From contig CAUYLG010059264.1 of assembly GCA_963573385.1 (NCBI GenBank), positions 124,001 to 188,000 of the forward strand: a stretch of 64,000 bases of DNA, in the 5' to 3' direction. This stretch comes from Cacajao melanocephalus (Eukaryota > Chordata > Mammalia > Primates > Pitheciidae). The notes beneath the pieces are model-generated. The model saw only the letters and a program-made list of their open reading frames with translations. It did not search any database and was not told where the DNA came from. The position numbers and the translations under genes were made by a program. Positions 29,331-43,945 of this stretch are shown here, in pieces. How positions within the stretch are numbered: position 1 is the stretch's first letter; each line of letters opens with the position of its first letter.

Positions 29331-30889
29331 TCACAATTAGCTATTTTCCTAGTCAAATCAGTTTGAGAAAATTAATAATAAAGGCAAAAGAAAAGAGGCC
29401 ATATGGCCACCCTCACTATGTCCAGTTTGTTTCACGGGGACCTTGGCCTCTGGATCAGCCTAAAACCAGATGAGGATCCTGAAAGCTCTGAAGTTCTCTT
29501 CCCCTTCCTGTCCCCAGCCCTGTTTGTACTGAATACCTGCCACCCACACAAGCTAACTGTTACTTTGAACCCAAACTGAGCTTTGCACCCAACTTTCACA
29601 ACTCAATTCAATTTATTCTTTGCCTAGCAGAAACAGCGGGAAAAACTAACCCTGGCTGATGGTCCCCCATGAGTCTGCAGAATAGGGGCACAGGAGAGAA
29701 GGGGACCGAGGAGTTACCAGCAAACAAGGACACAGAATGAAAAGGCAAGCACACTGCATTTCAACAGGGTTGCTCTGGCGTAAACTGTTCAGCTCCAGGC
29801 TTTTCCATAGTCTTTCTTGTCTTCCTGGCAGCAGTACACAGGCTTTTATGTATTCTTTCTATTCTTCCTAGTGCAAGGGAGCCTCCTCAAGGCCTGCAAA
29901 CTAATGGGCCTTAATACATTTCCCATTCATTTAGTAAATATTAAGCATATCCCAAATGCTAGGCTCTGTGCTGGGCTCTGAGGCCAAGGGTAAATACTCC
30001 AGGATCTCAGAAGACAGGAAATATGCAATTAACTTCCAGACACTGCAGGCAACAGCTATCATGGGCTGCTAACTTCTTCCCCTACCTAATGGAGAGGGCC
30101 GGTTCCAACTATGTGAGCTAACAAAGTGGCTCCACAACTCTTAAGAGGTTCCAGTGTCTAAACAATATAATCTAGAAATCCAAGCCAGGTGGATTGGGAA
30201 GTAGCTACCAGTCAGAACTTGAGATTCAGAGATATAAAAGCTTTAGTATACAGATAGAGCAAAGCAAAAAAGAGTCTGCAACTATAGGGCCACCGGGAGA
30301 CTGGTTCTGGTGCTACTTTCTTGACTGACCAAGTCTGGACATCTGTGCCCCCCTGAGCCCCAGTTCCATCCATTGTACAAGGTGCAAGCCAGATCTTCCC
30401 AACTCTAACCATCTAAGCATCAGCAACCTGAAATAAATCACTTTTCTTTCTGATTGAGCAAAATACACTTCCTTTAGAAATCAGGAAGGGAGGTAAGGAA
30501 AACAGGCTAGCAAGCAGTGATATAACATCTTAAGCCCCTTTGTGTCAGGAGGTTGCACCCCACTTCCTTCTTTAACGAGAACTCTGCCACAAGGCTACAA
30601 ACTGCCTTTGGCTAAGCCTGCCTATCTCTCTTACCCTAACACTTTAAACCCATCTGCAACACTGAGCAACACGCAACAAGACCAGTGGAGTCTGGCCTGA
30701 TTTGAGAGACCCAACCCCACATCCTGTTACAGGATTCCTTCCCTGGCTAAGCACAGGAAACCTCTTCCCTGCCCTTTCTTCTACCTTCAAGCTGCTATGC
30801 AGCTGCAAAAAAATAAAAAAATAAAAATAGTTTGGAGGAGGGAAGAATAGTCACTGTGATGGGACAGAATGGGGCTTGGCCCTAGTCTT

Positions 30890-31010
30890 GGGGATCTCAG
30901 CTTCTGGTTGCAGCTCAGTGGCTGGCTGGGTGACCTTGCGGAAACCCCTTCCCTGCTTTGTACCTTAGCTTTCTCATCTAGAAAATAAGAGGTTATGACT
31001 AGACTACCCC
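30890..31010 (+). repeat. MIR-like
   Basis: GGGTGACCTTGCGG and CTTTCTCATCTAGAAAATAA. Confidence 0.5.
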
Positions 31011-31324
31011 AGAGCCATAGCCCTCCTTTCATTGCCAAGATGACAGGATTCTCTCCACTACTCACTAATGGACACACACCGTAGAGAAACCATGGCAGAG
31101 ACAATTTCCCAGCAAGTGGGTCCCTTCCACCAGGATAAGAAGGGGCAGGGGACCAGGACCACACCACACTGTAGCGAAGGAACAAGAGCAAGGGCAGACA
31201 TATAGGACTGGAACACCAAGACTTGGGGATAACCACGGGAGGCAGGGAGAAGGCAAGGAAGGAGTCAGAAACCAATATCCTCAGATGGAGGACAGGCAAA
31301 ATAATGATACTACTGAAAAGCCAT

Positions 31325-31450
31325 TTGGCACACTGAGTTAAGAGTGTAAACTTCAGAGTCAGATTATCTGGATTTGAACTCTACCTGGGCTCCTTGTTAG
31401 GGTGTGGACCTTAGACAAGTTACTTAACCTCTCTGAGTAGCAAGTTCCCT
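31325..31450 (+). repeat. MIR
   Basis: TTCAGAGTCAGATTATCTGG, TTACTTAACCTCTCTGAG. Confidence 0.75.
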
Positions 31451-31505
31451 GGGTATATCATGTGGAAATAACAGTATATCATGCAGCCTTAAAAGGAATA
31501 AATCT

Positions 31506-31958
31506 GGCCGGACGCAGTAGCTCACGCTTGTAATCCCAGCACTTTGGGAGGCCGAGGAGGGTAGATCACGAGGTCAGGAGTTCAAGACCAGCCTGGCCAA
31601 CATGGTGAAACCCCATCTCTACTAAAAATACAAAAATTAGCTGGGCATGGTGGCGTGTGCCTATAATCCCAGCTACCTTTAGGCGTGTGCCTAAAATCCC
31701 AGTTTTCTGACAGCAAGCTGGGAGCCAGTTGTTATGGTCCTGATCATTTTAGTTCCATGGATGTTATCATTTGGGAATGAAGAATCCACTTCTGAAAACA
31801 GACTTGAGTGAGGCTCTCTCCCAGCTACTCGGGAGGCTGAGGCAGGGAACTGCTTGAATCAAGACCTAGGAAACAGAGGTTGCAGTGAGCCGAGATTGTG
31901 CCACTGTGCTCCAGCTTGGGCTACAGAGTGAGACTCCATCTCAAAAAAAAAAAAAAAA
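31506..31958 (+). mobile_element. Alu rearranged by an internal duplication and a foreign insertion
   Basis: Target duplication AAAGGAATAAATCT flanks the whole element. Inside, a segment around 31652-31672 is repeated 30 bases on (31682-31702), then comes foreign DNA to 31820, then Alu resumes at CCAGCTACTCGGGAGG. Confidence 0.92.
31702..31820 (+). repeat. Templated insertion copied from 34123-34241
   Basis: 119 bases, same length and orientation as the source, 8 differences by hand count (about 93%). Confidence 0.9.
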
Positions 31959-33672
31959 AAGGAATAAATCTAGTTAATAATGCCTAATCAGTTAGTGCCT
32001 CACCTATGGAAGCTCATTCTAAGTATTTGCTTTTACTGTATTAATATAATATTATCTATTATATTTTACAATTCTTACTAAAAACAGATAGGATCCATAG
32101 ATTCTAGTCCCTGTTCTCTCACTAATGACCTTGGAATTCAGGTTCCCCATTTATAACATGAGAGGCTGAACACAATCAGTTTTTCTCAAGTGAAGCTCTG
32201 TATACAGGGAGGGATTATATTTAAGTTCTCTAGGAGGATTTTAAACACTTTGTTCTCATTTCAATAGTCAGCCAAACAAAGTCTAATAAACACATATGGA
32301 TTTTTTTAAATGCTTACTTTAAAGACAAGTTCTGGCACAAGATTTCAAAGCCCAAGTTTATATTTGTGTTTATGATGGTGTTGGCATCAGTATAATTGTA
32401 GCAAGCTAATGAGGATGGAACAGATGCAGATTCAACTTCTGAAATATGAGACTGGACCCAATGAAAGCCAAATACCATCAAATTAAGGTCGTACAAGCAG
32501 AAAAATGGATAGAGAGTGCAATCTTTAGCACATGATAATACAGACCGGCCAAACTCCAAACGATCAGCACTACAGCATTTACGGCCATCTTCACGTTGCA
32601 ACTTATAATTTGGTTTTGGCTAAACAACAGCAGCTGCCTTGCCACATTTAAGGTGTTAATTTGAATGGTATTGGTTTTGCAATTTTGTTTGTGCTTTATT
32701 TGTAAATATGTATGGGTCATATAGTTGTATAATAACAGCCTATAAGAAGTTTATATCTACTTTTACATACCTACGTATTTAAGTAACGCTATAATAAAAA
32801 AGAAATTTGGTGAACAAAAGGGTGCCTTGATACTTTTGTTCTTTTACAGACAGTACAAGCATTATTCTAGTTGGAGGAAAACTGAATTAAATTCTCTCCA
32901 AAGTCCCTTACAGCCCTTTGAATTTCAGAAAGATGATCATTTTGGTTACAGACACGATGAGTTTCATTAAGACAGCCAAGTGGAGATACTGGCTTAGAAT
33001 CCAGGAAAAAAATAAAGGCAGAACAGGAAAAAGAGACTTAGAAAGCAACTACAGAGAAATGCATCCTAGAGATGGGATCTCTAAGGAAGGGTGTTCAGAG
33101 ACAGAGAGGCAAAGAGCTGACGTCTGAGCTTCCGGGAGTTCACCCTGCCCTATAGCCCTCACATCCCTCTGTGGAACCTTCCATTCACCTGTGCATTAAA
33201 GATGATCTCCGGATTACTCACAGCATTATTGGCCCATCTGGAAAGTGAACAGCTTAAAACCCTCCGCAGAAATAAAACAAGTCTCAGTTATTATATCCCT
33301 CCAGGCCTGACGCAAATCTGTAACGAAAGGGTCCAGATTGACACCAAGAGACCCAGCGTTGATCTCTAAGGGTGGGGCTGTTAATTCGCTTCACTCACAA
33401 CTCCCAGAAATACAGGGGCCTATTAGGGGCTTTTGGAGAGCCAGGTGGCTCCCAGGGCTACAGCCAAAGGAAAAAGCAGGGTGGTCAGGGGCAATTCGGT
33501 GCCAGGTCCAGGGATCAGAAATCACGCCTGGGCACTAGCACAAACCCAAGCTAATATTTCTGCCTGGCTACAAATCTGCCCTCTATGATAAGCCACACGC
33601 CATATCTGGACCACACAGTCCTGTGTCCATAAGAGCCAGATTCCAACAATCCCTGTGTGAAAACCAACACAG

Positions 33673-33704
33673 CTTCCCTCCTTCCCTCCCTCCCTCCCTC
33701 CTCC
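33673..33704. repeat. TCCC-rich microsatellite
   Basis: Pyrimidine run of CCCTC/CCTT units about 70 bases beyond the exon 2 donor. Confidence 0.9.
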
Positions 33705-33717
33705 AATCCCCAACTCA

Positions 33718-33932
<215 letters not shown>

Positions 33933-34122
33933 CTGAAAGATAAAGCAGGAGGGGAAACAGCCGTCAGTTATTGCTGCAAAGTCATACACCAATAAGGACT
34001 GCTAATCCTGCCCTCTCAGCTGAGACCTCCAACACACAGCTCCACGTCATGACTGCTTCTCAATGGGTCATGAGGCCCCAGCTCCCCGCCTCTGGGTTCA
34101 CCCACAAACAGCAATTCGGGAG

Positions 34123-34241
34123 GTTTTCCAACAGCAGGCTGGGAGCCAGTTGTTATGGTCCTAATCATTTTAGTTCCATGGATATTATCATTCGGGAATG
34201 AAGAATCCACTTCTGAAAACAGACCTGAGTGAGGTTCTCTC
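34123..34241 (+). repeat. Source of the 119-bp insertion at 31702
   Basis: Non-repeat intron 1 DNA about 190 bases upstream (in transcript order) of exon 2. Confidence 0.88.
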
Positions 34242-35128
34242 AGGTGGCCAGAACACTGAGAACGTAAATCGCATATTGGAATCCCAGAGACTCTTTCTAA
34301 GAAAGTGCCTCCCCTTATATCAAAAGTCATCAGCATTTGTAAATTTTGCCTCAAGCCTGGAGTGACTTATACTATTCTCTGAACTTCCTTACAGACTAAA
34401 TTTACAATGGGTTACACAACTGAGTCCTTCACATGATAAAAAAAACACCATCAATAAAGCAGTTTCCTAATCTGGAAAGCCACAACGTGCCTTAGATGAC
34501 TGTGCGTAAACACCAAGAAAATGCCACCAACACCTGGCTCTCAGGTATTGAGGACAACCCTAGCGCTGTGTCTCTGTGGAAAGAAAGCAATATCCCATGG
34601 AGAAACAAGTCTGCTAAGGCAGGCTCAGGGCATCGACTGTGAAACTGACAAACAAGCTCCCATGGTCAGGACATATGCACACTTCTGGCCTCGCTCCACC
34701 TGCACCTGAACACACCGCCCCACTACTCCCTCAGTGTTACAGGTGCCTCCTTGGAGGACTGTTTGCCATGCTAGGGCAAGAAGGCGTTCTCATGAACACG
34801 GGATACTACATTCTGTGTGTCCCAGCCACCCACACAGCAGTTGCCCTTAATTAATGCTGGAATAGTCCCAAAAAGTTAAAGTTAAAGCTTGGGCGGGGGC
34901 AGAAGATGAAAAATGGAAGAAGGGAGGACACACAGGTGAAAATTCGGCCCTGCTGGCACTTGATAACCATGAACTCTCCTAGCTTTGCTTATAAAATGGC
35001 TCAGTGAATGAATCACTGTGGCCTCTAGAGGAGTAGGGGAAGGATAGGGTGGGACACTGGGCATGAGGAACAAGGAGCAGAAGGAATTAGGAATGCAGTA
35101 GCCAGGTATGAATATAAAACCAAGCACA

Positions 35129-35471
<343 letters not shown>

Positions 35472-36114
35472 CTAAAATAATAATAATAAAATAAGACCAA
35501 GCACTAGAGTAGAAATCTGTGAGTCCAAATGAAATCTCAATGCCAAAGTCAGTCTCTAACAGAACAGCACTCTTTTATCTCCCACCCCGAAAGGACTTGG
35601 ATTAAAACTTCTAGAAAAGTCAAGAGATTGGAGGAAATTGAAGTGTCTGAGAAGAGATAGCCTACCACTCTATATTCTAATTCATTCATAGACAGTCCAA
35701 TAAATCAAGAATCCCTCTGAAATAGTCAAGCCTTAGGACCTATTTATTTTCTTTACCATTTGCTCAGCAAACTTCTAGAAGGACACAGACCCCCAAAGTT
35801 TCTCACTCCAAAAAGAGGAAGAGTTAAACCAGCACTGCATCAGTTTGTTTGAAGATGACCAGTGGCCCACAGCACTGGCAGCCAGAAGAGCATTGTGAGA
35901 CCCATGCCTGTCATCCCAAATTGTTTTCCAAGTGGCTCAGGACAGAGCTTGCATTCCAGAAACATTAAATAAATAGGTTTTTCTCATACAAAAGCTGCTC
36001 TCCAGGAATCACATGGTTGATTTAGAAGCTACATGAATCTTGTCAGATCCCCAAGGTAAAACTGAGGAGGGTACAATTAAGAAAAGGAAAACTACCAGAA
36101 ATAGCCCAAATAGC

Positions 36115-36275
36115 CCAGGCATCAGATAGACCCGGCTTCCCAACTATGTGCCCTTGGCCAAGGCTTTATGCTCTCTGAGCATCAATTTCCTCATTATAAA
36201 ATGAGGACGACAATACTTACCGTATATGGTGTTCTGTGGATTCAACGAGGTAATATAAGTAAGTTCCCAACACTG
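36115..36275 (+). repeat. MIR
   Basis: CATCAATTTCCTCATTATAA and AATGAGGACGACAATACTTA. Confidence 0.7.
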
Positions 36276-36974
36276 TATGTGGCTTACTATAAGTGCCAAA
36301 GCAATATGAGTTCCCTTCTCCCCATTTATCTTTCTTCATTCCACCAATATTCTCTAGCTGAGAAATGGTTATATCCTGTCTAAACAGGACATTCCATTAT
36401 ATTCCTAGCAAATCTATTGTGGGTTTCTAAAAAGGTAGGAGGGGCAAAGCAGGAAGAATGAAATCTTAATAGCCTAGCATTGGAGTACACAGAGCCAAAC
36501 CCAAATACAGAGTATCACTTCCCCTAAACCCTGACTGGAGAAGCTCAAAGGAAGAGAAGACACACCTCTACACAACGTTCATGAGAAGAGAAGGATGCGT
36601 TTTTTGGACAGCTTTTTCTTGGAAGTAAAGTGTCTGGATTTCCAAAAAAAGGTTCTGACTCCAGTGACTCTCCAGGAAGCACACGGAGAAGGTTGGTAAG
36701 AAGTACCATAGAGCCGCAGTAGAAAGTCCTACCTGGCTTTGCCGGGCACAAATAGGCAAGCTTCCTGTTCCAATTCCTCCCGCCCACGTTGGCACTGCCC
36801 TGGCCTCCTACACAGTTTGCTCCCCCATCTCAGAACACAATGATCAATACTGGGAACATTTCTGTCTTAAGAGGAGGGTTTGGCAATGCCCGGGCCCTTC
36901 TGCTCAGGTAACTGAAGCCAAAGGGACATTTCCACATTGGTTTTCGAAGGAAGTGAACAAACAAACCAAAACCA

Positions 36975-36990
36975 AAAAAAAAAAAAAAAA
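36975..36990 (+). repeat. Poly(A) run
   Basis: About 16 A outside a recognised Alu. Confidence 0.8.
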
Positions 36991-37619
36991 GCTATAAAAG
37001 AGGCAGCACTATGTACTAGATTTCTCAATGTTTCAAACACAGCACACTCACTTCTGCCCTCACACACATTTCCAGTTACTGGCTGGAAAGCATCCCACTG
37101 CACAGTCATCCCAGGCAACAGGCCACTCTGATCTGGCTCGTGGATGATCACAACCACTACCTCACTGGCCTCTCATCCATTTGCCACAGAGCACCCAGAG
37201 TTATTCCGCTAGACCAAATATCTGAATATACCACTCCCCCAATTAGAACCTTTTGCCAGCTCCTCAGCACCTGAAGATAGAGTCCAGAGCTCACCAAAGT
37301 TTACCTGGCCTCCCTTCTGGGACTCCAGCCTACTCTCTCGCCGCTCCCCACCTGCTAAGCTATGCCCTTAAGACTTCTGTACAGGCTCTGAATGTGCTGC
37401 ACGTTCTCCTACCACTGGGACTTCACTGGTGGGTTCTCTTGTCCTAAGACACTTTCTTAAGCACCGTTAGCCTGGCTAACTCTTAGGTCTCAAACTTAGG
37501 TCTCCACTTCTTCAATGTCCTTTCCTGATCTCCTCCCCTGCAACTGATACGTGGGTTCGGAGCCCTTTCTATGTGCTCCCTAGGAAGGCTCTGCTGGCAA
37601 AGAGGATTTCTACCCTCTG

Positions 37620-37735
37620 AATCAGAGCAGGGACCATTCCTGTTTCCTTCATCCCTGTTTCCTCAGTATACAAAAGGGTCCTGGCTTGTAGTAAGCACTC
37701 AGGGGATATCTGCTTAATTAATTAATTAAGAGATG
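37620..37735 (+). repeat. L2 3' end
   Basis: CAGAGCAGGGACCATTCCTG and AGTAAGCACTCAGGGGATAT. Confidence 0.65.
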
Positions 37736-38611
37736 GATAGGAGAAATAAGGTGTCAGAATTCAAGGGTACTGGCACTCCTGGGCCTGCAGTAACTCATTT
37801 CTTAAGCTTGATTAAATGATTCGGGAAAATTATCCCCAGGGAGGGAGCTCTGTGTTCAGCAGCTTCTACCATATGTTTGAGAGGATCACAAAGGACTGCT
37901 GAGCTTCCCAGGTGACTCCTGGGGCATCCTGAAAAACATAATGGAATCTAAGTCTGCTTCCCATAACCAGCAGGTTTAGCTATGGACTGGGCAGCCTCCC
38001 AAGGCCAGCTGGGCCATGCAATTGACTTTTGGCCAACCCTCATCCTCAAGCCTGAGGCGTACTCTCTCCGAGTCTCATCAGTCACCCAGGTGATCACCCC
38101 TTGCCAAAATGTGACAACTTCTACACCTCAACCTTGTTTTGCACAGTTTGGGCATGGCAGAAGTGACTGCTGGAAACCTTTGACCAATTTTTTAAAGACA
38201 TTTTCACTGCAAATGCCACTTATATTTTGAAGTTATTAATATCTACAGAATACAACAGACTACTAAATTAAAACCTCCCCAAATAAGCAAAAACACTCAT
38301 CAGTAGTTGCAGAGAAATACAAATTAAAACCACAATGAGATATCATTACACACCCACTAAATTAAAAATTAAAAGTGCTAGTGTGTGTATGGAGACACTG
38401 GGACTCAATACACTGTGGAACTGTAAAATGGAAGAGCCACTTTGGAAAATAGTGTGACAGTTTCTGCTAAAGTTATACATAGTATTATGATATGACCCAG
38501 CCAGCCCATCCTAGGTATTAGTGAATATTTACAGAAGCCTTATAGAGAATAGCCAAAAACTGGAAACAATTAGTTGTTGCAATGTCCATCAACTGGTGAA
38601 TAAATTAAACT

Positions 38612-39202
<591 letters not shown>

Positions 39203-39714
39203 TTACTCGGCAATAAAAAGGAACAAAATACTGATGCATGCAACAACCTGGATGAATCCCAAAAGCCTAATGCTAAGAAAAACAAGCCAGATACAAAAAC
39301 CTATATACAGCATGATTCCATTTATATGACATTCTTGAAAAGGTGAAACGAAGGGGATAGAAACTAGTGCAGTGGTGGTCAGTGCTCACGGGTAGAGGAG
39401 ATGACAGCCTGCAAAGGAGCATGGCAGAAGTAGATACACATGTGTATCCATTTGTTAAAACTCATCATACTTTTGTAAAGGGTAAGTCTTACTGTGTGTA
39501 AATTACACATCAATAAATCTGAACCAGATAAACTGCCTTCTATTATAATAATTAACATACTTCACAAGTCATAACTTGGAAGACCTGAAAACTGGATAGT
39601 GTAAAGTCTGATTATTGTGTGATCTCCTTGGAAGAGGAATAGTAGATAAATATTCATTACCACTTACAGATTCGCAAACAACCGCAGCCTTAACTCTGCA
39701 GGGTTCCCATTAGC

Positions 39715-39900
39715 CACAACAAATATTTATCGAGCGCCTATCACATGCCAGGTGCTGTTCCAGACCTTAGAGATTCAGTGAACAACAGAAGCAAAGTTCC
39801 TCTGTTCATGGGGCTTCTATTCTACCAGGGATGGGAAATAGACAAATAATAACGGGTTGTTCAAGCAGCGGGTGGTAGGATTGATGAAGAAAAATAAAGC
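39715..39900 (+). repeat. Ancient interspersed repeat fragment
   Basis: Carries AAATATTTATCGAGCGCCTA and a GTGCTGTTCCAGACC motif found in MIR/L2-class repeats; family not assigned. Similar pieces occur around 8285-8380, 14026-14160 and 29935-30000. Confidence 0.45.
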
Positions 39901-40108
39901 AGAGTAAGGGGACAGAGAGTAATGGGGCAGAAGTCCTTCCTTTCTGATGCAGCATCTTTGGGACAATGAACTGAGAGAGTGAACCATATGCTACCCACAA
40001 AAGGGTGGCTTAAATGACAGTAGGGATTATAAATTTCTTCGCTTTTCTCTAAAACAAAACCTGGAACACCAGACAGCAGACAGATTCAGTGATGCCGGCC
40101 AAAGAAAT

Positions 40109-40241
40109 ACACATACACACACACACACACACGCACACACACACACAAACACATATTTATATATAGATCCATATATATACACACATACCTATACACACAC
40201 ACACACACACACACACATACACACACATACACACATATATA
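40109..40241. repeat. Compound CA/TA microsatellite
   Basis: Two CA runs separated by TATATA-rich sequence, about 130 bases. Confidence 0.95.
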
Positions 40242-40904
40242 TTCACAGGAAGCTGACTGGGAAGGGGGAAATGATGACCCTAGTCAGCACCTGGCACCTG
40301 CTCTCCCACCTCTTCCTCACCAAAACATTGTACCCTTTTGAAATTGACATGCACATTTCCAAGAGAGATGAGAAATGAGAATTATAAAGAAGAAGAAAGG
40401 GAGAGAGAGCAAGATATACCAAAAAGACAAGATGGGAGGATTTTCCCCTCATTTGGCACAGCTAAAGGAAAACAGGAACTCCTTCCCGCGACTGCCGTCT
40501 ACCCTTCTACAGCACTACATCTGTCTAAGGAAGTACAGTGAGGAAAGAAAGTGCATGTGTCTGTATTAGCTACCAGAAGCTGTTCGCTTGTGCAGTAACA
40601 AAAGGGCTGACTGGTCTTTTTCCTTCCTGCAAGAACACTGCCAGCACGTGAGCTTTAGAGCTGGGCTCCCATCTCAGGGTGACAGTCAGCCCTCATGCCT
40701 GAGCCAGGGCAGGCTCCAGAAGAGGGAAATCTCCAAGCAGTGTCCACACACAATCTCCACACAAGTGTCACATCTCACTGGGACAGAAATTGGCCCCTCT
40801 GGGTGGAAGAGGAGAGCCTTTCACAAAGTCATGCTCCATTTGACTGCTATATTAGTAGATAAAATCTCAGGAATTTTGAAGGCCCACTCCCACTATACTC
40901 CTGC

Positions 40905-40980
40905 TACAATCCTTACAGACAGAGAAGCTGAGGCCTCCCCAAAAGCAAGTGACTTGACTAGCATTAGAGCTGGTTTCTCA
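40905..40980 (-). repeat. MIR fragment
   Basis: ACAGAGAAGCTGAGGCC then AAGTGACTTGACTAGCATTA. Confidence 0.45.
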
Positions 40981-41007
40981 AAAAATAACTTTTTCAATAA
41001 CTCTTTT

Positions 41008-41308
<301 letters not shown>

Positions 41309-41500
41309 CTTTTTCAACAACTCTTATATGCCCTTTCCCACTAAGCGATTTCTCGCATGATTTTGTTTGTTGTTCTGAATGCATTTCTCAGGGTTCTATC
41401 CAAATAGTTCACATACCCAAAATGTACAGTCAGCAACAATTTTCATCTTTCAAAAACAGCAGTTATATGACAGCTATTTGATTAAACCTTAAACAAATGA

Positions 41501-41918
<418 letters not shown>

Positions 41919-42858
41919 TCAGTATCTCCCTTGATGAAGTTGCTTCTAGATGTCTTTTTTCTTAATTGCGGTATAATAGACAAATAAAAATGTTATATAT
42001 TTACAGTGTTCTAGATGTCGTCTATCAATAACAGATTGCTAGTAAACTACAAAGCAGGAGGTGGATTTAACTATATCAGATATGAACTGAAAATAGGTTG
42101 GTGCCAAAGCTCTGATTGCCTATTCATGAGATGCTGATGCAAAAGCAAGAATCACAGATGTGACTCATGTGCCTCATCTCCAGAGAGATGAACAGGGTCC
42201 TAGAATATTAGGACATGAAACTTCTAAGCTCAACAGAACACGCTTGCTTTGGAAAAGGTCTGTTCTCTAATTGCCTCTCTGATCATGTGCCTCTGAATCG
42301 GCAGCCACATTCAGGGACAAGCCTAGCAAGGTTACTGAAGGCCAGGAAACCAGGAAGGAACAGGTTTACTGCACCCGTGATTGAAGACAGAACGTGGCTG
42401 CTGTGTGGGTGGGAGGGGATTTTGAGTCATCCTGCGATTTTTCCCAGGCTGACCCATCAGCTTCATTGAGCCTGAAGCTAATTTGGCTGCTGCAGTTTAA
42501 TTTTTCAGGCCTCCGGATGCTACTGCACCCTCTATCCTTAAGGGTATCCTTGCTAGGATAGCTTTAAATTACACCTCCTCACGCTCCCGAAATATTCGAT
42601 AGACCACAATTCCAGGGAAACTGCCTTTAGTTAGGAGGCCTTGCAGAATGGTCATGGGCTGGTACTCAACCCCAAAACTGTGTTCCTACTTTAATGGCAA
42701 CATTTTAATAGTCAAATTTGAGAACCCAAAAGGGATAAGAAATCCTCCAAGGTAAAAGTCAAGATGAAATGAAGTTATCCAATCATTCCAGAGGAATTCT
42801 ATCATTCTAAAAGAGGTTCTGCTATCACATGGTCCATTTAAAAATATATAGATCCCAG

Positions 42859-43133
42859 GGCCGGGCGCGGTGGGTCACGCTTGTAATCCCAGCACTTTGG
42901 GAGGCCGACGCGGGTGGATCATGAGGTCAGGGGTTCGAGACCAGCCTCGCCAAGATGTTGAAACGCCACCTCTACTAAAAATACAAAAATTAGCTGGGCA
43001 GGGTGGCACGCAGCTGTAATCCCAGCTACTCAGGAGGCTGAGGCAAGAGACTTGCTTGAACCTGGGAGGCAGAGGTTGCAGTGAGCCGAGATAGCACCAT
43101 TGCACTCCAGCTAGGTGACAGAGTGAGACTCCA

Positions 43134-43137
<4 letters not shown>
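42859..43137 (+). mobile_element. Alu whose tail is an AT microsatellite
   Basis: GGCCGGGCGCGGTGGGTCAC to CTCCATCTCA, followed at once by (AT)n instead of poly(A). Confidence 0.93.

Positions 43138-43179
<42 letters not shown>
43138..43179. repeat. (AT)n microsatellite
   Basis: 21 perfect AT units in the place of an Alu tail. Confidence 0.96.
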
Positions 43180-43182
<3 letters not shown>

Positions 43183-43286
43183 CAATGAATTTTATTAATT
43201 CTAACAATCTGTAACTTGGGTACAGTTTTTTTGAAGTACCAAATGCATCATACTTACTTGATTGTTAGTTACAATGAGATAATAGA

Positions 43287-43585
43287 GGCCAGGCACAGTG
43301 GCTCACACCTGTAATCCCCGCACTTTGAGACGCTGAGGCAGGTGGATCACCTGAGGTCAGGAGTGCAAGATCAGCCTGACCAACATGGTGAAACCTTGTC
43401 TCTACTAAAAATAAAAATACAAAAATTACCTGGGGGTGGTGGCAGGCACCTGTAGTGTCAGCTACTTGGAAGGCTGAGGCAGGAGGATCACTTAACCCAC
43501 AAGGTGAAGGTTGCAGTGAGCCGAGATTATGCCACTGCACTCCAGCCTGGGTGACAGAGCGAGACTCAACCTCAAAAAAAAAAAA
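43287..43585 (+). mobile_element. Alu
   Basis: Full-length; target duplication AGATAATAG. Confidence 0.93.
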
Positions 43586-43799
43586 AGATAATAGATAACT
43601 GCACTTCCTTCTTTCACTCGAATATATATGCAATTTCCTAGACAAAATTATTTACTAATAGCTAATTTTCAAAATGAGGGCTATGAAATGACTATGTAAA
43701 AACTGAAACCAGAAATCCACGAATATTGTACAAATCTATAACTAGCCTTTGAGAAACATAATCCTTCATGTTTTCAACAATACGATTTTACAAGAGCTC

Positions 43800-43945
43800 C
43801 TGACTGGGTGGGGTGGCGGGAAGCTGAGGGAAGACGATTGCTTGAGCCCAGGAGTTTGAGGCTGCAATGAATTATGATCACACCACCGTACTCCAACCTG
43901 GGCAACAGTGCAAGACTGTGTCTCAAAAATAAACAAATAAATAAT
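43800..43945 (+). mobile_element. Alu, 5' truncated
   Basis: Right-monomer-like sequence from GGGTGGGGTGGCGGGAAGC to a short AAATAAAC tail. Confidence 0.8.

Noticed and set aside
30787..31299. 170-codon open frame on the minus strand
   Set aside because: Overlaps MIR-like sequence, no recognisable domain, no splice or promoter context; chance frame.
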